Positions 10,070 through 19,751 of a stretch of 64,000 nucleotides of DNA are shown here, in pieces. Source of the DNA: Planctomycetia bacterium (GTDB taxonomy: Bacteria; Planctomycetota; Brocadiia; Brocadiales; Brocadiaceae); assembly GCA_015075005.1 (NCBI GenBank), contig JABTVC010000003.1:310001-374000 (forward strand), in the 5' to 3' direction. How positions within the stretch are numbered: position 1 is the first letter of the stretch; the number at the start of each line of letters is the position of its first letter. The position numbers were made by a program, and so were the translations under genes. The notes under the pieces are model-generated. The model saw nothing but the letters and a program-made list of their open reading frames with translations, did not search any database and had not been told where the DNA came from.

Positions 10070-11554
10070 TCAGGGTACTTCAGATGTTTTTCCCCCGAGG
10101 CGGAGCAGCATCATCTTTTCATGATCGACTTTACGATCAAGAATCAATTTGTAAGGAATAGGCTCGTTGTCGTTAAGAAGGGATTGAAGATTCTGCTCGC
10201 CGACAATTAAATAAGAACCTGCCTCTGCCTCACGTAAAATCCGGCATGCAGAGGGACGATCATTGCGGTCGAGTTTGTGAATTCCTTCATACCGCCGGCC
10301 CGTCCACGCCAGCACCTCGCCAATACTACTTACACAATATACTCGTGAGTTTGGTTCAATAACGCCAAGCACCTCTTTTGCAAAAAACATGGGTGAGTTT
10401 TTGTAAGGTTGTACTATAGGCTGAATCGCAACAAAGTAGATTGGCATGGTAACTACGGAAATCGATATCAGTCCCCATGCTGCCCGCCGCACGATATGAC
10501 TCGTTACACTGTGGCGAACAATTGAGGCGGCGATTCCAAGCGCAAGAAATGGATAGAGAGGCAACATATAATGCAGTCTTCTTTTGGGAATACACGAAAT
10601 AACGATAAAAATAGCCCCGGCAATAGCGAGTGGGGCAGAGTAACCGCATCGCCGCAAATCCTTAATGGCCAGAGGGAGAAAAAATAAAAGTGGCAATGTT
10701 AGCCGAAATACATGCCGAATATAATAGAAAAATGGCTTTGTGCTCCTCCCTCCCTTAGTTACATCTAAATCGGGTTGAAATAACACACCGCGGAGATATT
10801 CACCACCGTCACGAAGGTAAGCCGGGGTGGCCCAGATAGCGAGAGCGGTCAGAAACCCAAGTCCAAAACAAAGCCAACCCAAATGTGGCCTTTTAAGGTC
10901 TTGTCGATGGAACGGGACAAAAATCGCAAAAAAAGCAGGAACAATAAGTCCGTAAGGTCCTTTCGTTACCACCGCAAGACCAGTAAAAAGCCCCGTCAAA
11001 ACAAAATAAAATATGCGAGAAATACGCCTTTCTTCTCTCATGCCAAGACCAAGACTGAGACACGAAAACAACATTGATGCGCACAAGATCATGTCAGGCC
11101 GTGCTTGACGAGCCATAATAACGTAACCAGGCATACCAAGTAATGCAATCGCCCCGACCAGCGCAGACCGCCGGTCGAAAAGCAAGAGGCCTAACCCATA
11201 GGTTGCCAGGATTCCCAGCATGCCAGCCACCGCGGAAGGTATGCGCGTAATGGTTATACTCGGTTTGCCAGCCATACGCGTGAGGAAAGCCGCAGCTGCG
11301 TGCATTACTGGTGGTTTGTCATAGTATATTTCACCGAAGAGTCTCGGCACCAGGTAATCACCACGTTCGGCCATTTCGCGGATAATCTCCGCGTGTCGGA
11401 TCTCGCGGCTCTCAAGATGCCTGGTCTGACCAAGGGCGGGAAATATAACCACAGCAGAAAGTGCGGCCAATACTAATAAATCAAAAAGTCGTGTTCTCCA
11501 TTCCTGAGAATATTTAATCATCTGAGACGCTCCTTGTTCGATAAAGGCCTGCAA
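10070..11554 (-). CDS. ArnT-like glycosyltransferase (PMT/GT83 family)
   Basis: An intact 494-codon multi-pass membrane protein. The N-terminus holds the catalytic-loop pattern of ArnT/PMT enzymes: LESREIRHAEIIREMAERG, then DYLVPRLFGEIYYDKPPVMH. About ten hydrophobic spans follow, then a roughly 100-residue soluble C-terminal part. The likely start is the ATG at 11521 (MIKYSQEWRTRLF) or the upstream one at 11554. Family members move a sugar from a polyprenyl phosphate carrier to lipid A or protein on the periplasmic side. The upstream GT2, aminotransferase and dehydrogenase genes suggest that the donor carries an amino sugar other than Ara4N. That is inference. Confidence 0.82.
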   Translation of the reverse strand: MQAFIEQGASQMIKYSQEWRTRLFDLLVLAALSAVVIFPALGQTRHLESREIRHAEIIREMAERGDYLVPRLFGEIYYDKPPVMHAAAAFLTRMAGKPSITITRIPSAVAGMLGILATYGLGLLLFDRRSALVGAIALLGMPGYVIMARQARPDMILCASMLFSCLSLGLGMREERRISRIFYFVLTGLFTGLAVVTKGPYGLIVPAFFAIFVPFHRQDLKRPHLGWLCFGLGFLTALAIWATPAYLRDGGEYLRGVLFQPDLDVTKGGRSTKPFFYYIRHVFRLTLPLLFFLPLAIKDLRRCGYSAPLAIAGAIFIVISCIPKRRLHYMLPLYPFLALGIAASIVRHSVTSHIVRRAAWGLISISVVTMPIYFVAIQPIVQPYKNSPMFFAKEVLGVIEPNSRVYCVSSIGEVLAWTGRRYEGIHKLDRNDRPSACRILREAEAGSYLIVGEQNLQSLLNDNEPIPYKLILDRKVDHEKMMLLRLGGKTSEVP

Positions 11555-11587
11555 ATGGAATATCGTGGTTGATTATAAAACTACAAA

Positions 11588-11662
11588 AAATTTATCTTCT
11601 CAGTTTGATCGCAGGATTTTGCTCTTTTTCAGATACCAGGCAGTAAGGCACGTACATGCTCC
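11588..11662 (-). pseudogene. remnant of the C-terminal end of an ICMT-like gene
   Basis: Translated on the minus strand, a short piece reads TAWYLKKSKILR, matching the last span of the methyltransferase at 7955-8676 (TAWYLKKNKFLR). The DNA shares the block TTTTTCAGATACCAGGCAGT with 7981-8000. It is joined to a sequence resembling the start-codon region of the LABN gene (CATGCTCCTTATTTAA). It is a recombination scar, not a gene. Confidence 0.65.
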
Positions 11663-11666
11663 TTAT

Positions 11667-12401
11667 TTAACTGAGTTTTTCAACGATTTCATACCGTATC
11701 ATCCGTTTTTTCATCCATCTTACGGCAAGTAAGTCAAAAAAGGACTTGAACACCCGGTTCCACACTCCATAATGGCTCTGACCTGCAAATCGCGGGTTGT
11801 TGGTTACCGGGATTTCCGCCAACGAAAACCCTTCCATTTTTATTAATGTTGGCAAGAAACGGTGTGCCCCCTTAAAAAATTTTATGTTTGCAAGACACTC
11901 TCGCCGAAACGCACGGTAGGTGCATCCCGCATCGCTGATGTTTTCGCCTGATAATTTGTTACGTACCCAATTGGCAATGCGTGATGAAGCAATCCGAAGG
12001 AGGTTGTCTCCATGGCCGCGTGTGGCCACCCGGGTACCGCATACGCAATCGTATTGATGAAGTGCTTGCAAAAATTTTGGTACATCTCGCGGGTCGTTTT
12101 GCAAGTCGGCGTCCAGCGTAATAATGCAACGACCACGTGCCCCCATCATACCCGCCCAGCTGGCGGCTGATTCACCACAATTACCTTTGAATCGCTGGAT
12201 ATGGAAGCGAGAATCGGCTACAGCTATTTTCTTAAGGAGTGTCCAGGAATTGTCTGTGCTGGCGTCATCGGTAATTACTACCTCATAGGGAATTCCTAAC
12301 GGATCAAGCGCTGAGGTGATGGCATCTGCAAGTACCCATAAATTTCCCTCTTCGTTATAACACGGGATAACCAAGCTGATTTCGGGTGGTGTTTGATTCA
12401 T
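11667..12401 (-). CDS. GT2 family glycosyltransferase (DPM1/ArnC-like, soluble form)
   Basis: The ATG at 12401 overlaps the stop of the aminotransferase gene by 4 bases (ATGA), which fixes the start. The 244-residue product is a GT-A fold transferase: ISLVIPCYNEEGNL, TDDASTDNS, then the catalytic LDADLQNDPRDVP and DAGCTYRAFRRECL. Unlike ArnC it has no C-terminal membrane helices and so resembles dolichyl-phosphate mannose synthase. The predicted reaction is transfer of a nucleotide sugar to polyprenyl phosphate at the cytoplasmic face, feeding the ArnT-like enzyme downstream. Confidence 0.88.
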   Translation of the reverse strand: MNQTPPEISLVIPCYNEEGNLWVLADAITSALDPLGIPYEVVITDDASTDNSWTLLKKIAVADSRFHIQRFKGNCGESAASWAGMMGARGRCIITLDADLQNDPRDVPKFLQALHQYDCVCGTRVATRGHGDNLLRIASSRIANWVRNKLSGENISDAGCTYRAFRRECLANIKFFKGAHRFLPTLIKMEGFSLAEIPVTNNPRFAGQSHYGVWNRVFKSFFDLLAVRWMKKRMIRYEIVEKLS

Positions 12402-13486
12402 TTTTTGCTGTAAAAATCTGTGATACAATCACAAACAATGTTAGCCTCTTCAAGGGGCATTTCGCCATGGATAGGTAACGAAAGGATTTCATTAACGAGG
12501 TGTTCTGTTTTCGGGAGTCCTGGCAGACTGCTATACTTTTGAGTAATTGCAGGTTGCTTGTGATTGGGCACAGGATAATGAATGCCGGTATCGATACCGT
12601 GTTGTCGTAAATATTCTGCAAGGCCATCGCGTTGTTTTGTGCGAATTACATACATATGGTAGACTGCCGTAGCCCAGGGCATTTCCGTCGGCGTGCTCAC
12701 GATGTTGCGGAGTCGTTCATTGTACAAGGCGGCAATTTTTCGCCGGTTTTGATTGAAAATATCAAGGTGCCGTAAAGCTACACGACCAATAGCCGCCTGA
12801 ATTTCATTGAAACGCAAATTAAAGCCTATCATTTCGTGTGTGTATTTTTCTTTGCGTCCGTGATTTCGCAGCATTCGCATCTTGTCAGCAATCATGGCAT
12901 CGTTGGTGCAAATGCAGCCACCATCACCCAATACCGTCAGATTTTTTGACGGAAAAAATGAAAAACCACTTGCCACGCCCATAGAACCAACCATTTTGCC
13001 TTTGTATTTCGCGCCTTGTGCCTGAGCACAGTCCTCAATGACCCATACATGGTGTTTCCTGGCAATCTCGAAGACGCGATCCAGATTTGCGGGATGGCCA
13101 TATAAATGGACGGGTATTATTCCCACAGTACGTGATGTGATAGCACCTTCCAGTTGGTCTATATCCAGGCAATACGTCTCGTCCACATCCACAAAAATTG
13201 GTTTTGCCCCGCAATGAATCATCGGTTCTATGCCTGCAAATGCTGTATGTGATGGCACCACCACCTCGTCGCCGGGGCGTACATCCATCGCAAGGTGCAA
13301 CAAAAACATACCAGCTGTCAATGATGAGCTTAGTATCGCGTGCTTTGTGCCCACGTAAGCAGCCAACTCAGACTCGAACGCCTCGCATTCTTTGGCGAGA
13401 ATGTACCACCCTGACTCCAGAGCTTTTAGAGCTGCCTGCTTGACTTCATTGTTTACAAAACTTTTCGAAAGCGGAATTTTTTGCAT
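12398..13486 (-). CDS. DegT/DnrJ/EryC1 family sugar aminotransferase
   Basis: A 362-residue PLP-dependent aminotransferase. Visible features are the SGWYILAKECEAFESEL N-terminal region, SSLTAGMFLLHLA (cofactor phosphate contact), VIEDCAQAQGA, and SFFPSKNLTVLGDGG, in which the lysine should form the Schiff base. It aminates a 3- or 4-keto nucleotide sugar. It lies 17 bp after the Gfo/Idh dehydrogenase gene, the usual WlbA-WlbC / WbpB-WbpE style pair that oxidises C3 and then aminates it. So a 3-amino sugar is a reasonable guess. A 50-bp degenerate copy of part of this gene lies at 607-660. Confidence 0.88.
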   Translation of the reverse strand: MQKIPLSKSFVNNEVKQAALKALESGWYILAKECEAFESELAAYVGTKHAILSSSLTAGMFLLHLAMDVRPGDEVVVPSHTAFAGIEPMIHCGAKPIFVDVDETYCLDIDQLEGAITSRTVGIIPVHLYGHPANLDRVFEIARKHHVWVIEDCAQAQGAKYKGKMVGSMGVASGFSFFPSKNLTVLGDGGCICTNDAMIADKMRMLRNHGRKEKYTHEMIGFNLRFNEIQAAIGRVALRHLDIFNQNRRKIAALYNERLRNIVSTPTEMPWATAVYHMYVIRTKQRDGLAEYLRQHGIDTGIHYPVPNHKQPAITQKYSSLPGLPKTEHLVNEILSLPIHGEMPLEEANIVCDCITDFYSKK

Positions 13487-13503
13487 GGTGTTCCCGTGCT
13501 CCT

Positions 13504-14496
13504 TTATCTGTTTAATTCTATTGTTCGTTCCTCTTTGGCGGACTTCAGGGCCGCTTCGACAACGCGCACTGCTTCGTAACCTGATCTGCCGTCTGCCAGA
13601 GGATGTTTTCGTGTCCGTACCGACTCGATAAATGCCCTTAATTCCATCAGCAATGGTTCTTCCGGGGGAAATTCGATCTGACGCATTGTTCCTTCCACGG
13701 TCTTGAATCCCCCGTCAACTTTTACATGTTTATTCTCAAATGTTTTAACCTTATACTGAGCTACGTTGTAATCACAGACTGCGCTTAACTCTTCACCGAC
13801 AACAATCACCTCACGGAATTTGCCGGGAGAATAATAACCGGCCTCCACCGTTGCCCAGGTCGTTTTATCGGCACCCTCATAGTTCATTGAAACTAATGAG
13901 GCATCGTCCATACCACGACCCATGAAATCCTTCACGACAGCATTAACCCGCGCAGGAGGGCTGTCCATAAAATAGTTAAACAAATCAATAAAATGAATGG
14001 CATCTGCAAAGGTTACACCGGTATCATTGCGTGGACGTTTAAAACCGCTGAAATTACCGCGTAAAATCCTGATCTGCCCGAATTTCCCGCGTTGGATTGA
14101 ATCCTTCAACCATTGTGATGCAGGATCATACCGGAAAATATGCCCTACCTGCAAAATGCACCTGTGACGGTCAGCGATTTCTACAAGCATACGAGCCTCC
14201 TCTGACCGCAGCGTAATAGGTTTTTCAACAAACACGTCCTTGCCAGCCTCTAAAAATTCCCGGCAAAGGTCAAAGTGGGTGTTGGCGGGGGTTACTACCA
14301 CCATTGCATCTACTGATGCCAATATTTCATGGTAATTATGAAACAGATGGGTGTCGGGAATACCCAGGGTGCGAGCTTGCGCAAGCCGTTCCTGGTGAAT
14401 CTCCGCGACAAAAAGTTCTACAGGCAACGAATGCAACAACCTCAAGTGGTTTGCGCCCCACCTCCCTATACCCAGTAGCAGAACCCTAATCTTCAT
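13504..14496 (-). CDS. Gfo/Idh/MocA family nucleotide-sugar dehydrogenase
   Basis: A 330-residue NAD(P)-dependent oxidoreductase. It has the Rossmann signature LLGIGRWGANHLRLL at the N-terminus, VVTPANTHFDLCREFLEAGK, the catalytic-lysine motif VFVEKPITL, and DAIHFIDLFNYFM. The ATG at 14496 is the only good start. It is the first gene of the intact sugar cluster. Its family is consistent with 3-dehydrogenation of a UDP- or dTDP-sugar before transamination. A truncated copy of its first codons and leader is found at 9831-9990. Confidence 0.88.
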   Translation of the reverse strand: MKIRVLLLGIGRWGANHLRLLHSLPVELFVAEIHQERLAQARTLGIPDTHLFHNYHEILASVDAMVVVTPANTHFDLCREFLEAGKDVFVEKPITLRSEEARMLVEIADRHRCILQVGHIFRYDPASQWLKDSIQRGKFGQIRILRGNFSGFKRPRNDTGVTFADAIHFIDLFNYFMDSPPARVNAVVKDFMGRGMDDASLVSMNYEGADKTTWATVEAGYYSPGKFREVIVVGEELSAVCDYNVAQYKVKTFENKHVKVDGGFKTVEGTMRQIEFPPEEPLLMELRAFIESVRTRKHPLADGRSGYEAVRVVEAALKSAKEERTIELNR

Positions 14497-14714
14497 ATCT
14501 TCTCAGCTATAAGTAAATCAAAAACACCAGGACAGTCCATGTACACATATTACAAATATAAATCTGCGTTTCTATTACGAATGATCGTGTTTGGATGAAT
14601 ACCATTCGCCTCACATACATCCGAGAGTGTTTTCTTTTCTAAGTGCACTTTCAGGCGCACCAGGGACACGGGTATCCATGTTCCCACTTTGAATTTTCTA
14701 AATATTAAATATAT

Positions 14715-14830
14715 CACACCATGTATGAACAGAAGATGAACGCAAAATTAATTTATTGTAATCTTGGGAATTTTGCAGGGGGGTAGTATAACGGTAAATA
14801 CACTTCTCTTTTGTGGCTCGTTTTAAGGAC
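14715..14830 (-). pseudogene. remnant of the 3' end of the sensor-kinase gene
   Basis: On the minus strand a piece reads SVFTVILPPC, matching the last residues of the sensor kinase at 21210-22598 (SIFTVTLPTC). The DNA downstream of the stop is also shared, with the block AGATGAACGCAAAATTAATT at both 14731 and 21168. This is a scar of a second copy of the two-component/efflux locus. The rest of 14497-14715 shows no gene. Confidence 0.7.
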
Positions 14831-14867
14831 GGACTAATCAATTTTATGTGTCCATCCAATTAAAATA

Positions 14868-15520
14868 TCAATTTGCGTAAATATTCATTATCCTGTTAAT
14901 CGCTGGGAGAAATCTCCAATATGGCCTTTTTACTTTTATCCAGCTTAAGGCGCGTTGTGCAAGGGAGATACATGCGCTTTGGGTTTGGCTCGACGTGAAC
15001 ATTCTGGGATATTCCCTGATTGCCCGATTGATTCGCTTTTTTAGCCATCCGTGTTCTAAACCGGGAGACATGTAAAGACCGGCCAGAAGCTCTTTCCATT
15101 GTAAACTGCTCTTCAAATCATGCGCTATGGATTTTGCCAATCGAAATAAAGGCCATAATAGCTTTGTTATTTGTGGCATGACGTGCATTGCTTTGCATCA
15201 GGTTCTTTTGCATGACAGGTGAGTTTGTTTTCCGCCTTTACGTCAGACCATTCTTTAAAAGTGCCTTCGTGGCAACCGCAAAATTAGCTGTTTCGATATC
15301 GATCATCATCAACCCTTACCGGGTGCGGCGCAAGTATTCCGTTGCCGTAAGAGGTTCAACCATCTTGCATTCTTCAAGATGGCAGAGGCACAAGTTACCC
15401 CCTCTTCCCGGGAAATATTACGAGTTTCTGATTGAGTCGCCGAAAGGGTTGGTTCGGGTGCATGACATCCCAAACAATCGGAGAGAAAAATCTCACAACA
15501 AAAAACCTTCTTCTCTTGTA
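14868..15520 (-). pseudogene. decayed multiheme cytochrome c
   Basis: Reading the minus strand with corrected frames gives heme motifs: an intact CLGCH (about 15460), then CASCH after restoring one base of a TT pair (about 15390), a CGCH-type motif (about 15270), and CTSCH followed by Lys (about 15185). Between them are EEGVT and HEGTFKEW, typical of multiheme cytochromes of the cytochrome c554/NrfA-like kind. The downstream part to 14868 stays partly open but is broken between frames. Multiheme cytochromes are abundant in anammox planctomycetes and metal reducers. No start or signal peptide can be placed because the gene runs into the RND stop region at about 15570. Confidence 0.6.
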
Positions 15521-15575
15521 ATTATTACAGGTAGGTTTGTAAATTATACACAGATCGTCGTTAAACTGCACTCTC

Positions 15576-18500
15576 TTATATCCACCCTAATAAGACCCTG
15601 AGCAAAACTGGCATTACTATTAAGACAAGAGGTAATTGAACTACCAGCCCTGAGATAATTGCAATCGCCAGTGGTTGTTGCATGGATGAACCCTGACCAA
15701 CACCCAGGGCAAGGGGTAGAAGAGCCAGAATGGTCGCAAAGGTGGTCATTGCAATGGGACGTATTCGATTTTTGCCCGCCATGATAAGTGCGGCCTTCCT
15801 GTCGAGACCACCAGGCAAACTCTGATATTCCGAGAAATAGATGATAGCCACTTCCGTGATGATACCAACAATCATAGTCATACCCATCATGGAGGATATA
15901 TTGATTTCCGTACCGGTCAGCCACAGGCCTATGAAGACCGCCGATAAGGCTGGCAGTATGGTGGCGAGCATGGCAAGCGCTACACGGAAACGTTCGTAGA
16001 GGAAAAGCAAAAGCAGAAAAACCAGAACTACCGCCGCAACGAAGACCGCGATAAGTCCTGCGAAGGCGATCTGTTGCTGGGCATAGAGTCCCCCCAGGTT
16101 GTAATACACCCCCTTGGGTATCAATCCCGGAAGGCTCAGCACACCCTTGACATCTTTGATTACAGAACCTATATCACGGTTACTAATGCGACCCGTGACG
16201 GCAATCATCTGTTTCAGATCGTCGCGCATGATTTGAGGCTGTCCGGTAACAACGGTAAGGGTCGCTATCCGCTTGAGAGGGAAAAGGTGCCCGTCCGGAG
16301 CCCGTAGCTGAAGGTTGCTTATCTCACGCCCGGTTGCCCGCACATTGCATGGAATCCACACACGTACCCCAATCATCTTGGGTCCACGTTGTACATGAGT
16401 GGTGACTGCGCCGCTTAAATAATCGGACAACATCTGTGTTATAGATTCAGGATCTACTCCCTCCAGAGATGCCCTGACCCTATCTACCGAAATGTTTAGT
16501 GCGTCCCCGGCGAGGACAACTCCATCGCGTATATCCACTACGCCTGGAATTTTCCTGATGGCACCGGCTACTTGCGGCCCGAGTCTAACAAGCAGTGCAC
16601 CATCATCAGAATAGAGTTTAATCTCGATCGGCTGTGGAACGGCGGTTAGATCGCCAATAAGGTCTTCCATCAACTGGGCCATTTCTATTATTATGCCAGG
16701 GACAGATTGTTCCACCCGTGTGCGCAGATCGTCCATAACTACATTTATATCACGTCGCGGAAATGGCTTGAGGCGGATGAAGAAATCTCCCTCGTTGGCC
16801 TCTGTCAAGCCGCCGCTAAGGCTTAACCCAGTCCGCCGAGAGTAGGTATCTACCTCAGAAGTTGATTGAAGAATCGCTTCCACCTGACGTAGCAGGCGAT
16901 CGGTTTCGGTAAGAGATGTTCCTGGCGGAGTCCGGTAATCAAGGACAAAGCCACCTTCATCCATCACGGGCATAAATCCAGAGCCAACATGCTTGTAGCT
17001 GAACCAGCCCAAAGCGATTAATGGCACAACAAATGCCAATGCAAGCCAGGGACGTATCATCATGCGACGCATGATGGCCTTATACACCAATGTATCCATT
17101 CGGTCAGGAAACCACCTTCTTTCTGATTGGTATCCTTTTAGCTGAGTAAATGATCTGCTAAGATAGGCACTGCCAGCCAAGCCACAAAAAAAGAGATGAT
17201 AAGACTGGCAGCAATGGTCAAAGAGAGCGCTTTAAAGAAAGCCCCGGTTACCCCTGAAAGGAAGGCCAGTGGGGCGAAAATGATGATGGTGGAGGCGGAT
17301 GAAGCAGCAAGCGGCCTGGTAAACTCTCGCGCAGCGAGCATTGTCTCATTGTGATGACCGCCAGTGCTATCACGCAGGCGGCGGATAATATGCTCCACCA
17401 TAACGATGGTATCGTCAATGATAAGTCCTACTGCTGCTGCCATGACCCCGAGAGTCATGATATCGAAGCTCATGCGTAAACTATAAAGCATTAAGATGGT
17501 GGCGGCCAGCACACTGGGTACAGAAACGAGGGCTATCAGGGTCATCTTTAGATTGCGCAGGAAAACCAAAAGAATCAGGGCCGCGAGCACAACGCCGATG
17601 ATGACGGCATCGCGTACGCTGGCAGCAGAAGCAACAATCAGCTCACTTTGGTCGTACCAGTTGGCAATCTTCACATCTTCGGGCAATTGTTTGCGGAATT
17701 CGTCAAGCTTCTCCTTAATGGCATTATCTATCTGTACGGTATTTCCGCCTGGCTGCTGGTAGATTTGGAAAATCACGGCATCATGACCATCAGCGGTGAC
17801 ACGTGTCCACTGGGGTGCCTCTTCCATGGCCACGTTGGCAACGTCATCCAGACGCACCATGCCATTTTCTCCCGAACGAAGTATGGTTTCGCGGATCTGT
17901 TCAAGACTGGGCAGTTGAGTATCCGAGACAATCAGATAGAGCTTGTAATGGTCTTCCAGACGGCCCACTGCAGAAATGACGTTAGCAGCGGAAAGTGCCT
18001 TGCTCACATCGGAGAGGGTTAAGTTGTAGGAGGCTAACCGGGCAGGGTTTACTGTCACCCGGTATTCCTCAACGGCTCCGCCCAAAATTCCAATCCTGGC
18101 CACCCCCTCTATTGCGGAGAGTCGCGGACGCAACTGATAGAGAGCAATATCTCTCAGTTCAACGGGAGAATGGGTATTGGAGGTCATGCTGTAGGCCAGT
18201 ACAGGGAAGATGGTAGTGTCCATCCGCCTCACGCGAAAGGATGTCCCCTGTGGTAAAAGGGAAATGGTTTGATTAATAGCTGATTCCGCTTGCAACATGG
18301 CCGCAACCATATCTTCACCCCATTTGAAATTTACGGAGATATCAGCGCTTCCACGACTGGTTGCAGAACGCACATTGCGAACCCCGGGAATGCTGCGCAC
18401 TGCCTCTTCAACAGGCCAGGTCACCTCAATGGCCATGCGTTCTGCCGGACGATCACCCGCATTGAGGCTTACCACTACCCGGGGAAAATTAACGAGGGGG

Positions 18501-18610
18501 AAGAGGGCTACAGGAAGTTTGAAACTGCTGGCTAACCCGCCCAAGGCCAATACTGCCAGTAAAGACAGTACCGAACGACGATGTGATTGTATCCAATCGA
18601 CAAAAATCAT
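15576..18610 (-). CDS. RND-family efflux pump inner-membrane subunit (one frameshift)
   Basis: An AcrB/CzcA-type proton-driven transporter of about 1010 residues, starting with MIFVDWIQSHRRSVLSLLAVL at 18610. The first 490 codons end at a TAA at 17138, and the second half is open from 17180 to 15576. The two frames overlap exactly where the sequence after ILADHLL should continue, so one base appears to have been lost at about 17140-17160. Typical segments are NFPRVVVSLNAGDRPAERM, GVMAAAVGLIIDDTIVMVEH with the transmembrane acidic pair, and MPVMDEGGFVLDYRTPPG. It is translationally coupled (4-base overlap) to the membrane-fusion gene. The substrate is not determinable and may be metals or lipophiles. 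Confidence 0.85.
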
Positions 18611-19728
18611 GGAGATTCATCTCCTCTGATCTCCATGCCGTCATGTAACTCATAATTGCCGAGAACCACTATCAGATCACCTGGCCGAAGATTCTCGCCG
18701 GTTACTTCAACATCTTTATCTGTCTGTAAACCGACGCACACAGATTGCCTCCACGCACGACTTTCCTTAACCGTAAAGAGGACGTAGTGATCGCCTTCGG
18801 GGAGTACCGCTGTATGAGAAACAATCAGAGCCTCCCTGGAAGATACGGTTATTTTACCCTGGACATACTCTCCCGGCAGAAACTCGGCTGATGCTGGAAA
18901 TGTAACGAAGAGATCGACAAGGCGGGTAACCTGATTCACAGATCTCGAAATCGCACGGATCCGACCCGTAACGTCACGCGATGATTGCATATAGACAGAG
19001 AAGAGCGAAATCGGCTGATCAACCCTCAGTCGGTTTATATCTTCTGGCTCAACTCCCAGCCTGGCTTCAAATCGGTTTTGAGCAACGATTTCGACCAGCG
19101 GCATACTCGCCGGTACAATATCTCCTTCGTGAACATATACCTTATTGATCAGTCCGTCAACATCCGCTACGACTTGTTTCTTTTCTCTGATCCCTCGCTG
19201 TTTAAGATTTTCAAGCCTCAGGCGTGCTTCCTGAAATGTTTGCTTCGTCTGTAGCAATTCTTGAATGGTAGCTAATTTTAAGTCAAAGCGTTGCTTCATG
19301 TGACGGAGTTTTTCTTTTGCCGATTTAAAGTTGTTCTTTGATTCTTCAACCTGAAGGCGGGTATCAGGGCCTGGATCGACTTCTGAAAGAACTTCACCCA
19401 TGGAAACCTTTTGTCCGACAATTGCAAATATATGGCGAACTTGTGTTTCAAAAGGTTCTGAAATTGTCTGTACTGCTCCGGGAGCCGGAACCACTGATCC
19501 ATACACAATAATATCTTCGGTGAGGGTTTCTTTTCTTATCGGAGCAATCTTCACGCCCGCCACAGGCTCTGGAAGGGTAATATCATCCATGACCGCGGAT
19601 GTAGAATGAAACGGTTGAGATTCGTTTTCCATTGTTTTCTTTTTGCCGTTCAAGAGCCACAGATATCCGATCAGCGTCGCAATACAGACGCTTGTGACGA
19701 TAAAAATAAACACGATGGGACGTTTCAT
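18607..19728 (-). CDS. RND efflux membrane-fusion protein (HlyD/CusB type)
   Basis: The periplasmic adaptor of the tripartite pump. The likely start is the ATG at 19728 (MKRPIVFIFIVTSVCI), which gives a clean N-terminal membrane anchor; an earlier ATG at 19746 is possible. A beta-barrel/lipoyl half (VYGSVVPAPGAVQTISEP, VGQKVSMGEVLSEVDPG) is followed by a charged coiled coil (about residues 135-190), a second lipoyl half (ADVDGLINKVYVHEGDIVP), and a C-terminal beta domain. The gene order OMF, MFP, RND shows a complete pump operon. Confidence 0.86.
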   Translation of the reverse strand: MKRPIVFIFIVTSVCIATLIGYLWLLNGKKKTMENESQPFHSTSAVMDDITLPEPVAGVKIAPIRKETLTEDIIVYGSVVPAPGAVQTISEPFETQVRHIFAIVGQKVSMGEVLSEVDPGPDTRLQVEESKNNFKSAKEKLRHMKQRFDLKLATIQELLQTKQTFQEARLRLENLKQRGIREKKQVVADVDGLINKVYVHEGDIVPASMPLVEIVAQNRFEARLGVEPEDINRLRVDQPISLFSVYMQSSRDVTGRIRAISRSVNQVTRLVDLFVTFPASAEFLPGEYVQGKITVSSREALIVSHTAVLPEGDHYVLFTVKESRAWRQSVCVGLQTDKDVEVTGENLRPGDLIVVLGNYELHDGMEIRGDESP

Positions 19729-19751
19729 TCTAATATCTCCGCGCAATCGGA

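Noticed and set aside
15188..15601. Plus-strand open frame of 137 codons
   Set aside because: It is antisense to the decayed cytochrome and has no protein-like pattern; heme motifs on the other strand explain the region better.
17138..17140. Nonsense mutation in the RND gene
   Set aside because: The other frame reads through this point with plausible residues, so one lost base explains both the stop and the split more simply.
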